Position numbers and translations under genes: made by a program. Source: Bdellovibrionales bacterium (GTDB lineage Bacteria; Bdellovibrionota; UBA1018). From it: a DNA stretch of 5,493 bases. The notes under the pieces are model-generated. The model was not told the DNA's origin. It ran no database searches and was given only the letters and a program-made list of their open reading frames with translations. The DNA is taken from positions 1 to 5,493 of the forward strand of contig JAGWZD010000155.1 of NCBI GenBank assembly GCA_018968995.1, given 5' to 3'. Shown here piece by piece: positions 1 through 5,126 of this stretch (positions are counted from its first letter, which is position 1; each line of letters opens with the position of its first letter).

Positions 1-717
1 AAAGATAAGGCGGGACGACTTCAACTCGCAGATACCGGCACTGTTTTTCTCGACGAGATCGGTGAAATTTCGCCGGCTCTGCAGACCAAACTTCTGAGAT
101 TTCTACAAGAAAGAGAGTTCGAACGTGTGGGTGATACGAAGACGATTCGCGTCGACGTTCGTATTATCGCTGCGACTAATAAAGACTTAGAGCGAGAGGT
201 GCGCGAGGGCCGATTTCGAGAAGACCTCTACTTCAGGCTGAATGTTATTGACCTGCATATGCCCTCATTGAGAGATCGACCTGAAGATATTCCGGCCTTA
301 GCAGAGGGGCTACTCCAGAAGGCGTTCCTGGCAGCGAGTCGGCCACCCCGCCCTCTTAGTGACGAGGCGAGAGCGGCGATTCTCAATTACCCCTGGCCAG
401 GGAACATCCGCGAATTAAAAAATGCGCTCGAAAGGGCTGCCATCCTTTGTTCCACCGACCAAGTGACGCTGGATGATATTCCAGATCGCGTCGCAGAGAG
501 AGGAGCTGCTCCTCATTTGCAATCTCCCGCAACGCCTGCGGAGAGCCGAGCTTCCTCTTTTGCAATCTCGCCGACGGAAGTGAGTCTTGAGGACCTCGAG
601 CGGCGTCACATCGAGAGTGTATTAGCCACAGCTGGAACTCTAGAAGAGGCAGCGACGGTACTGGGAATCAACCTCAGCACGCTTTGGAGAAAACGCCGAC
701 GGTACGGTCTCGAATAG
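1..717 (+). CDS. Sigma-54-dependent Fis-family activator (enhancer-binding protein), 5' partial
   Basis: Open from the first base with no start in the window; 238 residues are visible. The protein would bind DNA upstream of sigma-54 promoters and use ATP hydrolysis to open the RNA polymerase complex. Visible order: the stretch that normally follows GAFTGA (KAGRLQLAD, residues 3-11), Walker B VFLDE (15-19), sensor I RIIAATN (54-60), arginine-finger region [10 protein letters not shown] (72-81), sensor [10 protein letters not shown] (132-139), a Pro/Ala/Ser linker, then a Fis-type helix-turn-helix in the last 44 residues ending in [12 protein letters not shown]. That tail resembles the AlgB/NtrC branch. 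Walker A, GAFTGA and any receiver or sensory domain lie outside the window, so the input signal is unknown. A GTG at 127 could be mistaken for a start but would remove Walker B. A sigma-54 promoter begins eight bases after the stop, so this activator probably controls the genes that follow (inference). Confidence 0.95.
   Translation, partial: KDKAGRLQLADTGTVFLDEIGEISPALQTKLLRFLQEREFERVGDTKTIRVDVRIIAATNKDLEREVREGRFREDLYFRLNVIDLHMPSLRDRPEDIPALAEGLLQKAFLAASRPPRPLSDEARAAILNYPWPGNIRELKNALERAAILCSTDQVTLDDIPDRVAERGAAPHLQSPATPAESRASSFAISPTEVSLEDLERRHIESVLATAGTLEEAATVLGINLSTLWRKRRRYGLE
653..709. promoter_or_regulatory. Candidate activator-binding (UAS) repeats upstream of the sigma-54 promoter
   Basis: The nine-base word CGACGGTAC occurs at 653-661 and again at 697-705, 44 bases apart, roughly four helical turns. 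The second copy extends into a near-dyad, GAC-g-GTAC-g-GTC (698-709). The copies are read in different codon frames of the activator gene, so they do not reflect a protein repeat. Their position, about 45-100 bases before the predicted start of transcription, suits an enhancer for a sigma-54 activator. The evidence is only the repeat and its place. Confidence 0.3.
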
Positions 718-725
718 GCACTCGG

Positions 726-740
726 TGGCACCTGCGTTGC
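726..740 (+). promoter_or_regulatory. Sigma-54 (-24/-12) promoter for the exported-protein/transglutaminase genes
   Basis: TGGCAC (726-731), five bases, then TTGC (737-740) followed by A. This matches the sigma-54 consensus TGGCAC-N5-TTGCW at every fixed position, with the invariant GG and GC exactly ten bases apart. Transcription would start near 751-752, about 40 bases before the ATG at 792. The site lies in the only gap between the sigma-54 activator gene and the next gene, and points downstream. The match is seen in the sequence; the use is inferred. Confidence 0.85.
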
Positions 741-780
741 ATCCCCGCTCAGCGTCCGGAAATAGCCGGAACAATTTAAC

Positions 781-787
781 GAGGGGG
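781..787 (+). promoter_or_regulatory. Ribosome binding site for the 792 start
   Basis: GAGGGGG ends four bases before the ATG at 792. A second purine run, AGGAAGAG (801-808), stands four bases before an in-frame ATG at 813. The start is therefore 792 or 813; 792 has the stronger site and gives a positively charged N-terminus. Confidence 0.6.
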
Positions 788-791
788 TCTT

Positions 792-1400
792 ATGAATCGA
801 AGGAAGAGTTCAATGTTTCGCGGGCAGGATCGAGATCTGAAATGGACGGCAGCGGTTTTTGCGCTGACGAGTATCAGTTCTTTATGGGCTTTCGCAGGAG
901 AAGATCATCGGTCAGCACCTGCGCCGGTTCCCGCTCCAGCTCCCGCTTCACCGCTTTCGGTGAGTCTCGAGAAGTTTCGTCAGCAGTGCCAGGATCCCTC
1001 GAAAAGCGAAGTGCAACGGGCGCCACAGGATATTAAGCTGATCTGTCGCAACCAGGAATTGACTTGGATTGCGACAGTTCCAGGTGAGGTTCCGCTGAAG
1101 TCTGTGCGGACGGTCTCTACTGCGGTCGTATCCGACAAGTTCAATGTTGCAGAAGTGAGTAAGGAAGTGGGCACACCGCAGGCTTCAGGCGCGTGCCAGC
1201 GTTATCAGGAAGTGATCGAGCAGTATTCGCTTGAGGTTCCTGTGAGTTGTGAAGACATCCTCAATGGAAAAACTCAGCTCGAGGACATTTGTGCTGCACA
1301 AATCGATGACTCGAAGGACAAAAACGAGGCCGCTGTTCAGGTCAAGGCCACGGGGCGGGTGATTGATACCTGCGCAAACGTTACAGTGAATCATCGGTAA
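792..1400 (+). CDS. Exported six-cysteine protein of unknown function
   Basis: 202 residues; I do not recognise the family. The N-terminus has a basic stretch (RRK at 3-5, R10, R14, K17), a hydrophobic core at about 18-34 and a likely signal peptidase I site at AFA|G (33-36), so it is probably periplasmic or secreted. A Pro/Ala linker (about 42-54, APAPVPAPAPASP) follows. The mature part holds six cysteines (66, 85, 135, 153, 167, 194), an even number compatible with three disulfides. There is no lipobox. It is the first gene after the sigma-54 promoter at 726-740, and only six bases separate its stop from the next ATG, so the two are almost certainly cotranscribed and perhaps translationally coupled. 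A role as partner, chaperone or inhibitor of the downstream transglutaminase-like lipoprotein is a guess from position only. Confidence 0.85.
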   Translation: MNRRKSSMFRGQDRDLKWTAAVFALTSISSLWAFAGEDHRSAPAPVPAPAPASPLSVSLEKFRQQCQDPSKSEVQRAPQDIKLICRNQELTWIATVPGEVPLKSVRTVSTAVVSDKFNVAEVSKEVGTPQASGACQRYQEVIEQYSLEVPVSCEDILNGKTQLEDICAAQIDDSKDKNEAAVQVKATGRVIDTCANVTVNHR

Positions 1401-1406
1401 GAGGCC

Positions 1407-2393
1407 ATGAACGCAATCGGAGGGGGCTATCGTGTTCCTTGGCAGCTTCTGGTAGGGCTAGCAGCAGCTGTCAGTGGTTGCGGAGCCCCCTCCGAGCGTA
1501 TCGAAACACCATCTACTGATTTGAATAAGCCAGTTTTAGGCGCTTTTAATGAGCTTCACGGGCCCCTCTATGTTGAGGAGGGAGAGTATCGAGCGCAGGC
1601 CGATCGATTGCCTTGGTCCGGCTACTGGTATCCACTTTCTCGAATCGATGCCCGCTCAGCGCTCGAAAAATACGATTATCTGACCGGCCATCAGGCCCTG
1701 AACGCTGAGATAGCGCGAATCAACAATGAGGGGCGTCCCCTTTTACCGTGGGAGGGCCGATGCGACGCTTGGGCCATTGCTTCGATCTTGACTGCCGAGC
1801 CGCGGTCACTCAAAGAAATTCGATTTCGGGGTCGAAAGGCTACATTTACTATCGCCGAACAAAAGGCATTAAAGATTTTTTCGCACGAATCGATTGATCC
1901 GACTGATCGGTCTATATTTGGCGTGCGCAACGATGGTCAAGGGGGAGAGGCCTTTGAGGACCTGTCTCCAGCGGAATTTCATCGAATCATTCAGGTGATG
2001 TTGGTCGAGAATCGGCAGGCCTTTATTATGGATCGTGATCCGATGCCTCCAGTCTGGAATACGCCTGTTGTTGGTGCTCGTTGGTCGATCACTCCTGATC
2101 CTAAGCGGACCGAATGGATGCAAGTTCACGCTTGGATCTATACGGTATTTCCTTATGATAGTGACCTGGACTCCAACGATCGAATTGCTCCTGTTTTGGA
2201 ATATCATTATGACTTGAAGGTTCAACACTTGGACCCCGGTCGTTTTCGGGTCATCGATTCGCAGTGGACCGGCCGCAGTATTTGGAGTCATCCTGATTTT
2301 GTAACGATTCTCGGGGAAAGTAGTGAGGTCAGCGCCAGAAGTCTGAACCCCGAGATTGACTCAACTTGGATTCGAGAGCATCTCGATCTTTAG
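1407..2393 (+). CDS. Lipoprotein of the transglutaminase-elicitor (GP42-like) family
   Basis: 328 residues. The signal sequence ends in the lipobox VSGC with lipidated Cys25, so it should be anchored in the cell envelope, possibly the outer membrane. The mature protein follows the plan of the Phytophthora GP42 transglutaminase family: an N-terminal LPWSGYWYP (68-76) and EKYD (87-90); the presumed nucleophile motif W-E-G-R-C-D-A-W-A with Cys119 (115-123); DLSPAEFH (185-192); the Pep-13-like VWNTPVVG (216-223); VHAWIY with His241 (240-245), a candidate catalytic histidine; and a C-terminal DSQWTGRSIWSHPDF (284-298). Family members crosslink glutamine to lysine side chains; here activity and substrate are unknown. 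The ATG at 1407 has AAGAGG only two bases before it, a short spacing, but it is the start that provides a signal peptide. It lies in the sigma-54-driven unit with the six-cysteine gene. Family assignment is from remembered motif similarity. Confidence 0.85.
   Translation: MNAIGGGYRVPWQLLVGLAAAVSGCGAPSERIETPSTDLNKPVLGAFNELHGPLYVEEGEYRAQADRLPWSGYWYPLSRIDARSALEKYDYLTGHQALNAEIARINNEGRPLLPWEGRCDAWAIASILTAEPRSLKEIRFRGRKATFTIAEQKALKIFSHESIDPTDRSIFGVRNDGQGGEAFEDLSPAEFHRIIQVMLVENRQAFIMDRDPMPPVWNTPVVGARWSITPDPKRTEWMQVHAWIYTVFPYDSDLDSNDRIAPVLEYHYDLKVQHLDPGRFRVIDSQWTGRSIWSHPDFVTILGESSEVSARSLNPEIDSTWIREHLDL
2052..2090 (+). other. Pep-13-like segment within the transglutaminase-like protein
   Basis: Encodes residues 216-228, VWNTPVVGARWSI. 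The Phytophthora Pep-13 elicitor is VWNQPVRGFKVYE, so six of the first eight positions agree, including the Trp and Pro known to be needed for recognition by plants. The last five positions do not match. In the family this segment is part of the conserved enzyme core. Confidence 0.75.
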
Positions 2394-2437
2394 GGTACTT
2401 GTGGGTTTTTGGAGTTCATGCTCTTCTTCATGTCGTG

Positions 2438-3202
2438 ATGCGCTCATTAGATTTTTTCTGTCGTTATATCCTAGTGATGATTTGGCTTTTGATACTCTCG
2501 GCTCTTGGAGTTCTGGCGATTCCATTTCTATTCGGAAATCTAAATTTCAATCACTACTGGGTCCGTTCAGGAACCTGGGTGATGTCAAAAATTCTAAGAA
2601 TACGAGTCAAGCTTGAGGGTGTAGACCAAATCGAACCCTTCCAGCCCTGTATTTATGTGGGTAATCATCAAGATAATCTGGATATGTTTATTTTTGGATC
2701 CATTTTTCCTGAGAGAACCATTGTCATTGGTAAAAGAGAGCTGGCCTGGATACCGCTTTTTAATATTTTCTATTATGCGGCAGGAAATATTTTTCTAGAT
2801 CGCAAGCGTCATAGAAACGCGATTGCTGGACTTGAAGCGGCAGGGAGAAAAATTCGCGAGCGGGGAGTGAGTGTCTTGATTTTCCCTGAAGGAACTCGAA
2901 ACCGAAGCGGAAGAGGGCTTCTTCCATTCAAAAAAGGCGCTTTTCATATGGCGATTGAGGCTGGTCTTCCGATCGTTCCATTAGTGGCATCCCCTATTTC
3001 GGAAGTGGTTCATTATGAAAAAAAGAGGATCACTCCTGGAGTGATCAAGGTTCGTGTTTTGAGTCCGATTCCTACAAAGGGATTAAATCGACACGATGTC
3101 GAGATGCTAATGAAAGAGTGTCGCGAACGAATGCTTCGAGTCGTTGAAGAGCAGTCGGGGATCTCAGCGGGTGAGGCCTCCTCGTCCCCTGGGGCGAGCT
3201 AG
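2438..3202 (+). CDS. plsC: 1-acyl-sn-glycerol-3-phosphate acyltransferase (PlsC family)
   Basis: 254 residues from the ATG at 2438. It would transfer an acyl group to lysophosphatidic acid to make phosphatidic acid at the inner membrane. A hydrophobic segment (about residues 8-31) is followed by the catalytic H-x4-D motif NHQDNLD (His77, Asp82), GKRELAWIPLF (98-108), GN-x-FLDR (116-122), FPEGTR (149-154), LLPFKKGAF and GLPIVPL (176-182). These match E. coli PlsC block by block. The start is uncertain: in-frame TTG codons at 2366 (overlapping the previous gene by 28 bases) and 2399 (after AGGG at 2392-2395), and GTG at 2435, are alternatives. I chose 2438 because it puts the catalytic His near its place in E. 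coli PlsC. It follows the transglutaminase gene with a 44-base gap and may be read through from it. The middle is AT-rich compared with its neighbours. Its end overlaps the convergent lipoprotein gene by 39 bases. Confidence 0.9.
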   Translation: MRSLDFFCRYILVMIWLLILSALGVLAIPFLFGNLNFNHYWVRSGTWVMSKILRIRVKLEGVDQIEPFQPCIYVGNHQDNLDMFIFGSIFPERTIVIGKRELAWIPLFNIFYYAAGNIFLDRKRHRNAIAGLEAAGRKIRERGVSVLIFPEGTRNRSGRGLLPFKKGAFHMAIEAGLPIVPLVASPISEVVHYEKKRITPGVIKVRVLSPIPTKGLNRHDVEMLMKECRERMLRVVEEQSGISAGEASSSPGAS

Positions 3203-3715
3203 GGGACATCCCTCTTCGTAAGCGCGTTTGGCCACCTCACCGACCAGCACGGCAAGTTCAGCGGCTGATTCAAGATCAACAGACTTTGAGCAGAGCTTGG
3301 AACCTTGATACTTTAGAAGTTCTTTGACCTGTTGGTCCATCATTTTGATGACTACAGGCTGGTAGAGGTCTGCTGATCCCGCCGGACGATCCTGGCAGTT
3401 GGTCTCTTCAGTCCACTGTTGAGCCACTAGACGATTGGTTGCAAGTACAACGCGATTCCAGAGGTCAACGTCCAAAGCTCCGCTTTCTTTTCGGTAGCAG
3501 GCATTGGGTAGCGTTGTGAAATGCCCGTTATTTTCAAGCTGTGTTCGAGCTCCACGCACGACGATCGTGATCGAATCCCACAGCTCGGCATGATTGATTT
3601 CTGGAGGCTGCTGAGACTCACTGAAATTTCCGCGGGGCTGCATTTCGCAGGCAATCGTCATCAGAAGGGGTAGTACGAGTGAGAGTAGGTTTCTTTTAAG
3701 ACGTGAGCGCGGCAA
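3164..3715 (-). CDS. Predicted lipoprotein, paralogue of the upstream lipoprotein gene
   Basis: 183 residues from the TTG at 3715-3713. This start gives a good signal sequence, with basic residues (R3, R5, K7, R8), a hydrophobic core and a possible lipobox TIAC with Cys23; Thr at -3 is not canonical. GGAAGGAG (3733-3726) lies ten bases before it. An in-frame ATG at 3802 would lie upstream of the sigma-54 promoter, overlap the previous gene by 38 bases and bury the signal sequence, so I reject it. The mature part has four cysteines (73, 107, 142, 170). From DSITIVVRG (47-55) onward it lines up with residues 49-189 of the neighbouring lipoprotein: the last three cysteines match in order and spacing, as does the helical stretch ending AKRAYEEGC. 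It lacks the neighbour's C-terminal cysteine-rich part. The function is unknown. It is probably transcribed from the sigma-54 promoter at 3760-3746. Confidence 0.8.
   Translation of the reverse strand: MPRSRLKRNLLSLVLPLLMTIACEMQPRGNFSESQQPPEINHAELWDSITIVVRGARTQLENNGHFTTLPNACYRKESGALDVDLWNRVVLATNRLVAQQWTEETNCQDRPAGSADLYQPVVIKMMDQQVKELLKYQGSKLCSKSVDLESAAELAVLVGEVAKRAYEEGCPLARPRGRGGLTR
3184..3207. terminator. Weak hairpin at convergent gene ends
   Basis: GTCCCCT (3184-3190) and AGGGGAC (3201-3207) form a seven-base perfect inverted repeat with a ten-base loop, across the stop of the acyltransferase gene and within the end of the opposing lipoprotein gene. There is no T run on either side, so termination, if any, would not be a classic intrinsic type. 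Confidence 0.25.
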
Positions 3716-3718
3716 GGT

Positions 3719-3753
3719 GGGGTTGCTCCTTCCTGCCAGAAGAGAGCAACCCC
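3719..3753 (-). repeat. Strong inverted repeat overlapping the -12 element and ribosome binding site
   Basis: GGGGTTGCTC and GAGCAACCCC (3719-3728 and 3744-3753) are perfectly complementary over ten bases. An inner CTTC/GAAG pairing (3729-3732 with 3739-3742) leaves one bulge and a small loop. There is no T tract on either strand, so it is not a classic terminator. On the minus strand the first arm holds the sigma-54 TTGC, and the second arm plus inner stem hold GGAAGGAG. A transcript begun at the sigma-54 promoter (about 3735) would lack the first arm; a transcript read through from the upstream gene would contain both. Confidence 0.7.
3726..3733 (-). promoter_or_regulatory. Ribosome binding site that decides the TTG start at 3715
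   Basis: GGAAGGAG on the minus strand, ten bases before the TTG at 3715. It supports this start over the ATG at 3802. Confidence 0.65.
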
Positions 3754-3760
3754 AGTGCCA
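3746..3760 (-). promoter_or_regulatory. Sigma-54 (-24/-12) promoter for the 183-residue lipoprotein gene
   Basis: On the minus strand TGGCAC (3760-3755), five bases (TGGGG), then TTGC (3749-3746) followed by T. This is a perfect match to TGGCAC-N5-TTGCW with GG and GC ten bases apart. Transcription should begin near 3735, leaving a leader of about 20 bases that starts almost at the ribosome binding site (3733-3726) for the TTG at 3715. The site starts five bases after the stop of the upstream gene. Confidence 0.85.
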
Positions 3761-3764
3761 TGAA

Positions 3765-4682
3765 CTAGTGCAGTGTCTTGCCGGGCAAGCACTTGGCGGC
3801 AATACACCGTGCAGGGTAACGGTGATTTTGAAAGCCGATGTCTACTTCAGTCGTGCAGACCAGCTCTCGATTCTCCGCGGCGCACGAAGCCTTGGCAGCA
3901 TCGAGCGCTTTTAGTAGGCTTTTTCTTTCGCTTTGAAGCGAAGCTGCATTTGCTCCTGCGAGATTAGGAAGAACCGAACATTTTTTTAGAGCCACATATT
4001 GTACTTGTCCTGCGGGTATCGGGTAGTACTGAGCGTCAACATTGGCGCACTCGCTATCATCGTCGCAGCTCAGCACTTTGCTTTGCGCTTCCTGAAGAGC
4101 GTCAGTGGCTGCTAAACACTCATTTGGAAACACCTTTGGGTAGTAGCTCTTTGCCAGGGAAAGAAGGGTTTGTGAGAAAGCCTTCAGAATAGCGGAATCC
4201 GCTGGTCCGCAGATTTGTCCACCATCAATTCGAACCAACGCTTTTTCGTGATCTTTAATATTGACTGAGATTCTGGCTGGGATGGTATCGAATTCATTTT
4301 GCCCCGCAGTCGTCAGACAGGTCTCGGTTGAATGAAATCCAGACTTCATCCATTGACTCCAGGATTCTTGAAGTTTCTCAAGATCCTGAGAGTTCAGCTC
4401 TTGTCGGTGCACCTGGCCGTTAGGAGCAGGGCCGACTTCTAACCCGCCTGAAAGTTTAAATTGAATGCCATGTTCGGCGAAGATCTGGGTCTCGGTTTCA
4501 GCGCCGGTCGCAAGTCCTTTGACCACAAAAGTGATGTCCTCAGGTGATAACGGCTGGATATCGGTAGCCACAGGGATCTTTTTTGCCGAACACCCGACGA
4601 GGATACTCAGCATGCTCATTAGCGCTGCGGCAACAACGAAAGAAGCAGGTTTTTGCGGTCTACAATTCTTTAAGGCAGTCAT
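3765..4682 (-). CDS. Predicted cysteine-rich lipoprotein
   Basis: 305 residues. The signal sequence has lysines and arginine near the start, a hydrophobic core (about 13-29) and the lipobox LVGC with Cys31. AAGGAG (4696-4691) stands eight bases before the ATG. Two parts can be seen. Residues 49-189 (from EDITFVVKG) align with the downstream 183-residue lipoprotein, sharing Cys122, Cys158 and Cys189. The C-terminal part (about 203-298) adds Cys206, 212, 235, 267, 276, 293 and 298, beginning CDDDSEC and ending RCIAAKC. That pattern resembles small disulfide-rich domains of the form C-x-x-D-S-D-C...C-x-x-x-x-C seen in hypothetical proteins of delta-proteobacteria-like bacteria. The function is unknown. 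No clear promoter was found; a divergent gap of about 200 bases precedes it. Confidence 0.88.
   Translation of the reverse strand: MTALKNCRPQKPASFVVAAALMSMLSILVGCSAKKIPVATDIQPLSPEDITFVVKGLATGAETETQIFAEHGIQFKLSGGLEVGPAPNGQVHRQELNSQDLEKLQESWSQWMKSGFHSTETCLTTAGQNEFDTIPARISVNIKDHEKALVRIDGGQICGPADSAILKAFSQTLLSLAKSYYPKVFPNECLAATDALQEAQSKVLSCDDDSECANVDAQYYPIPAGQVQYVALKKCSVLPNLAGANAASLQSERKSLLKALDAAKASCAAENRELVCTTEVDIGFQNHRYPARCIAAKCLPGKTLH
3805..3824. promoter_or_regulatory. Candidate activator-binding dyad (UAS) for the minus-strand sigma-54 promoter
   Basis: CACCGT-N8-ACGGTG is a perfect six-base dyad over 20 bases, centred about 80 bases upstream of the predicted transcription start near 3735. 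That is a usual distance for a sigma-54 activator site. It lies inside the upstream lipoprotein gene. ACGGT also occurs three times before the other sigma-54 promoter (655, 699, 704), but the five-base word also appears elsewhere in the window, for example near 1108 and 2139. Confidence 0.35.
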
Positions 4683-4752
4683 AGCGGGTTCTCCTTATCG
4701 GTTATGAGGTGACAGAATGCGGGTCGTCTTTCGGACTCCGCAGCAACCCGCT
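4683..4752 (-). promoter_or_regulatory. Possible alternative hairpins in the leader of the 305-residue lipoprotein gene
   Basis: On the minus strand AGCGGGTT (4752-4745) can pair with AACCCGCT (4690-4683), which fills the space between the ribosome binding site and the ATG. GCGGGT of the same 5' arm can instead pair with ACCCGC at 4724-4719. The two pairings exclude each other. No transcription start is known, and the arms are short. The rest of the 4683-4883 gap shows only a repeated AGCAACC (4742-4748 and 4754-4760) and no convincing -35/-10 or sigma-54 site. Confidence 0.25.
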
Positions 4753-4883
4753 TAGCAACCGTTGTGCTCGCGTTGCGCTTGTTTAAAACCGAGGACGAGT
4801 CAGAGGGGCCCTCTATTTTGCAATACGGCCCGTGCAGATCGCTTCACTTGAATCCGGGCGGCGAGTATGCCAAACATCGGGCC

Positions 4884-5126
4884 ATGTCGATTTGGACGAT
4901 CTTAAGCTGGGTGGGTCTTGCGGTTCTAACCGCAGTCAACGTCGTTGTGTTTCTGAAGCTCAAGCAAGCGGCTGAGCAGATGATGAAGGTGGCCTTTCCG
5001 GGAGCGAAGAATATGCAAGACGCGGTAGCTCGGATGCAGGCACAGATGGGCGGTATGCGCGGCAACAAAGACGCTCAGCTTCGTCAGGCGATGGAGATGC
5101 TCCAAAATCTCAATAAGAAGCGCTAG
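4884..5126 (+). CDS. Small single-pass membrane protein of unknown function
   Basis: 80 residues from the ATG at 4884. Residues 3-24 form one hydrophobic segment at the very N-terminus, followed by a polar, probably helical tail rich in Met, Gln and Ala (nine Met in all, including MQAQMGGM at 51-58), ending in NKKR. This suggests a membrane-anchored helix facing the cytoplasm; the family is not recognised. The frame is open back to a GTG at 4764, but that would add 40 polar residues before the membrane segment, so I prefer 4884, although no good ribosome binding site precedes it. Its end overlaps the convergent DTW gene by 17 bases. Confidence 0.65.
   Translation: MSIWTILSWVGLAVLTAVNVVVFLKLKQAAEQMMKVAFPGAKNMQDAVARMQAQMGGMRGNKDAQLRQAMEMLQNLNKKR

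Noticed and set aside
755..770. TCCGG/CCGGA hairpin as a terminator of the activator gene
   Set aside because: Only five pairs and no T tract; it lies at the predicted start of the sigma-54 transcript.
725..1036. A 103-codon open frame on the plus strand
   Set aside because: It covers the sigma-54 promoter and is a shadow of the exported-protein gene, which has a signal peptide and a ribosome binding site in another frame.
1869..2291. A 140-codon open frame on the minus strand
   Set aside because: It lies wholly inside the transglutaminase-like gene, which has clear family motifs; no recognisable protein features were seen.
3716..3802. In-frame extension of the 183-residue lipoprotein to an ATG at 3802
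   Set aside because: It would start upstream of the sigma-54 promoter, overlap the previous gene and put 29 residues before the signal sequence.
4762..4787. A sigma-70 promoter (TTGTGC ... TTTAAA) for the small membrane protein
   Set aside because: The spacing is 14 bases and the -35 match is poor.
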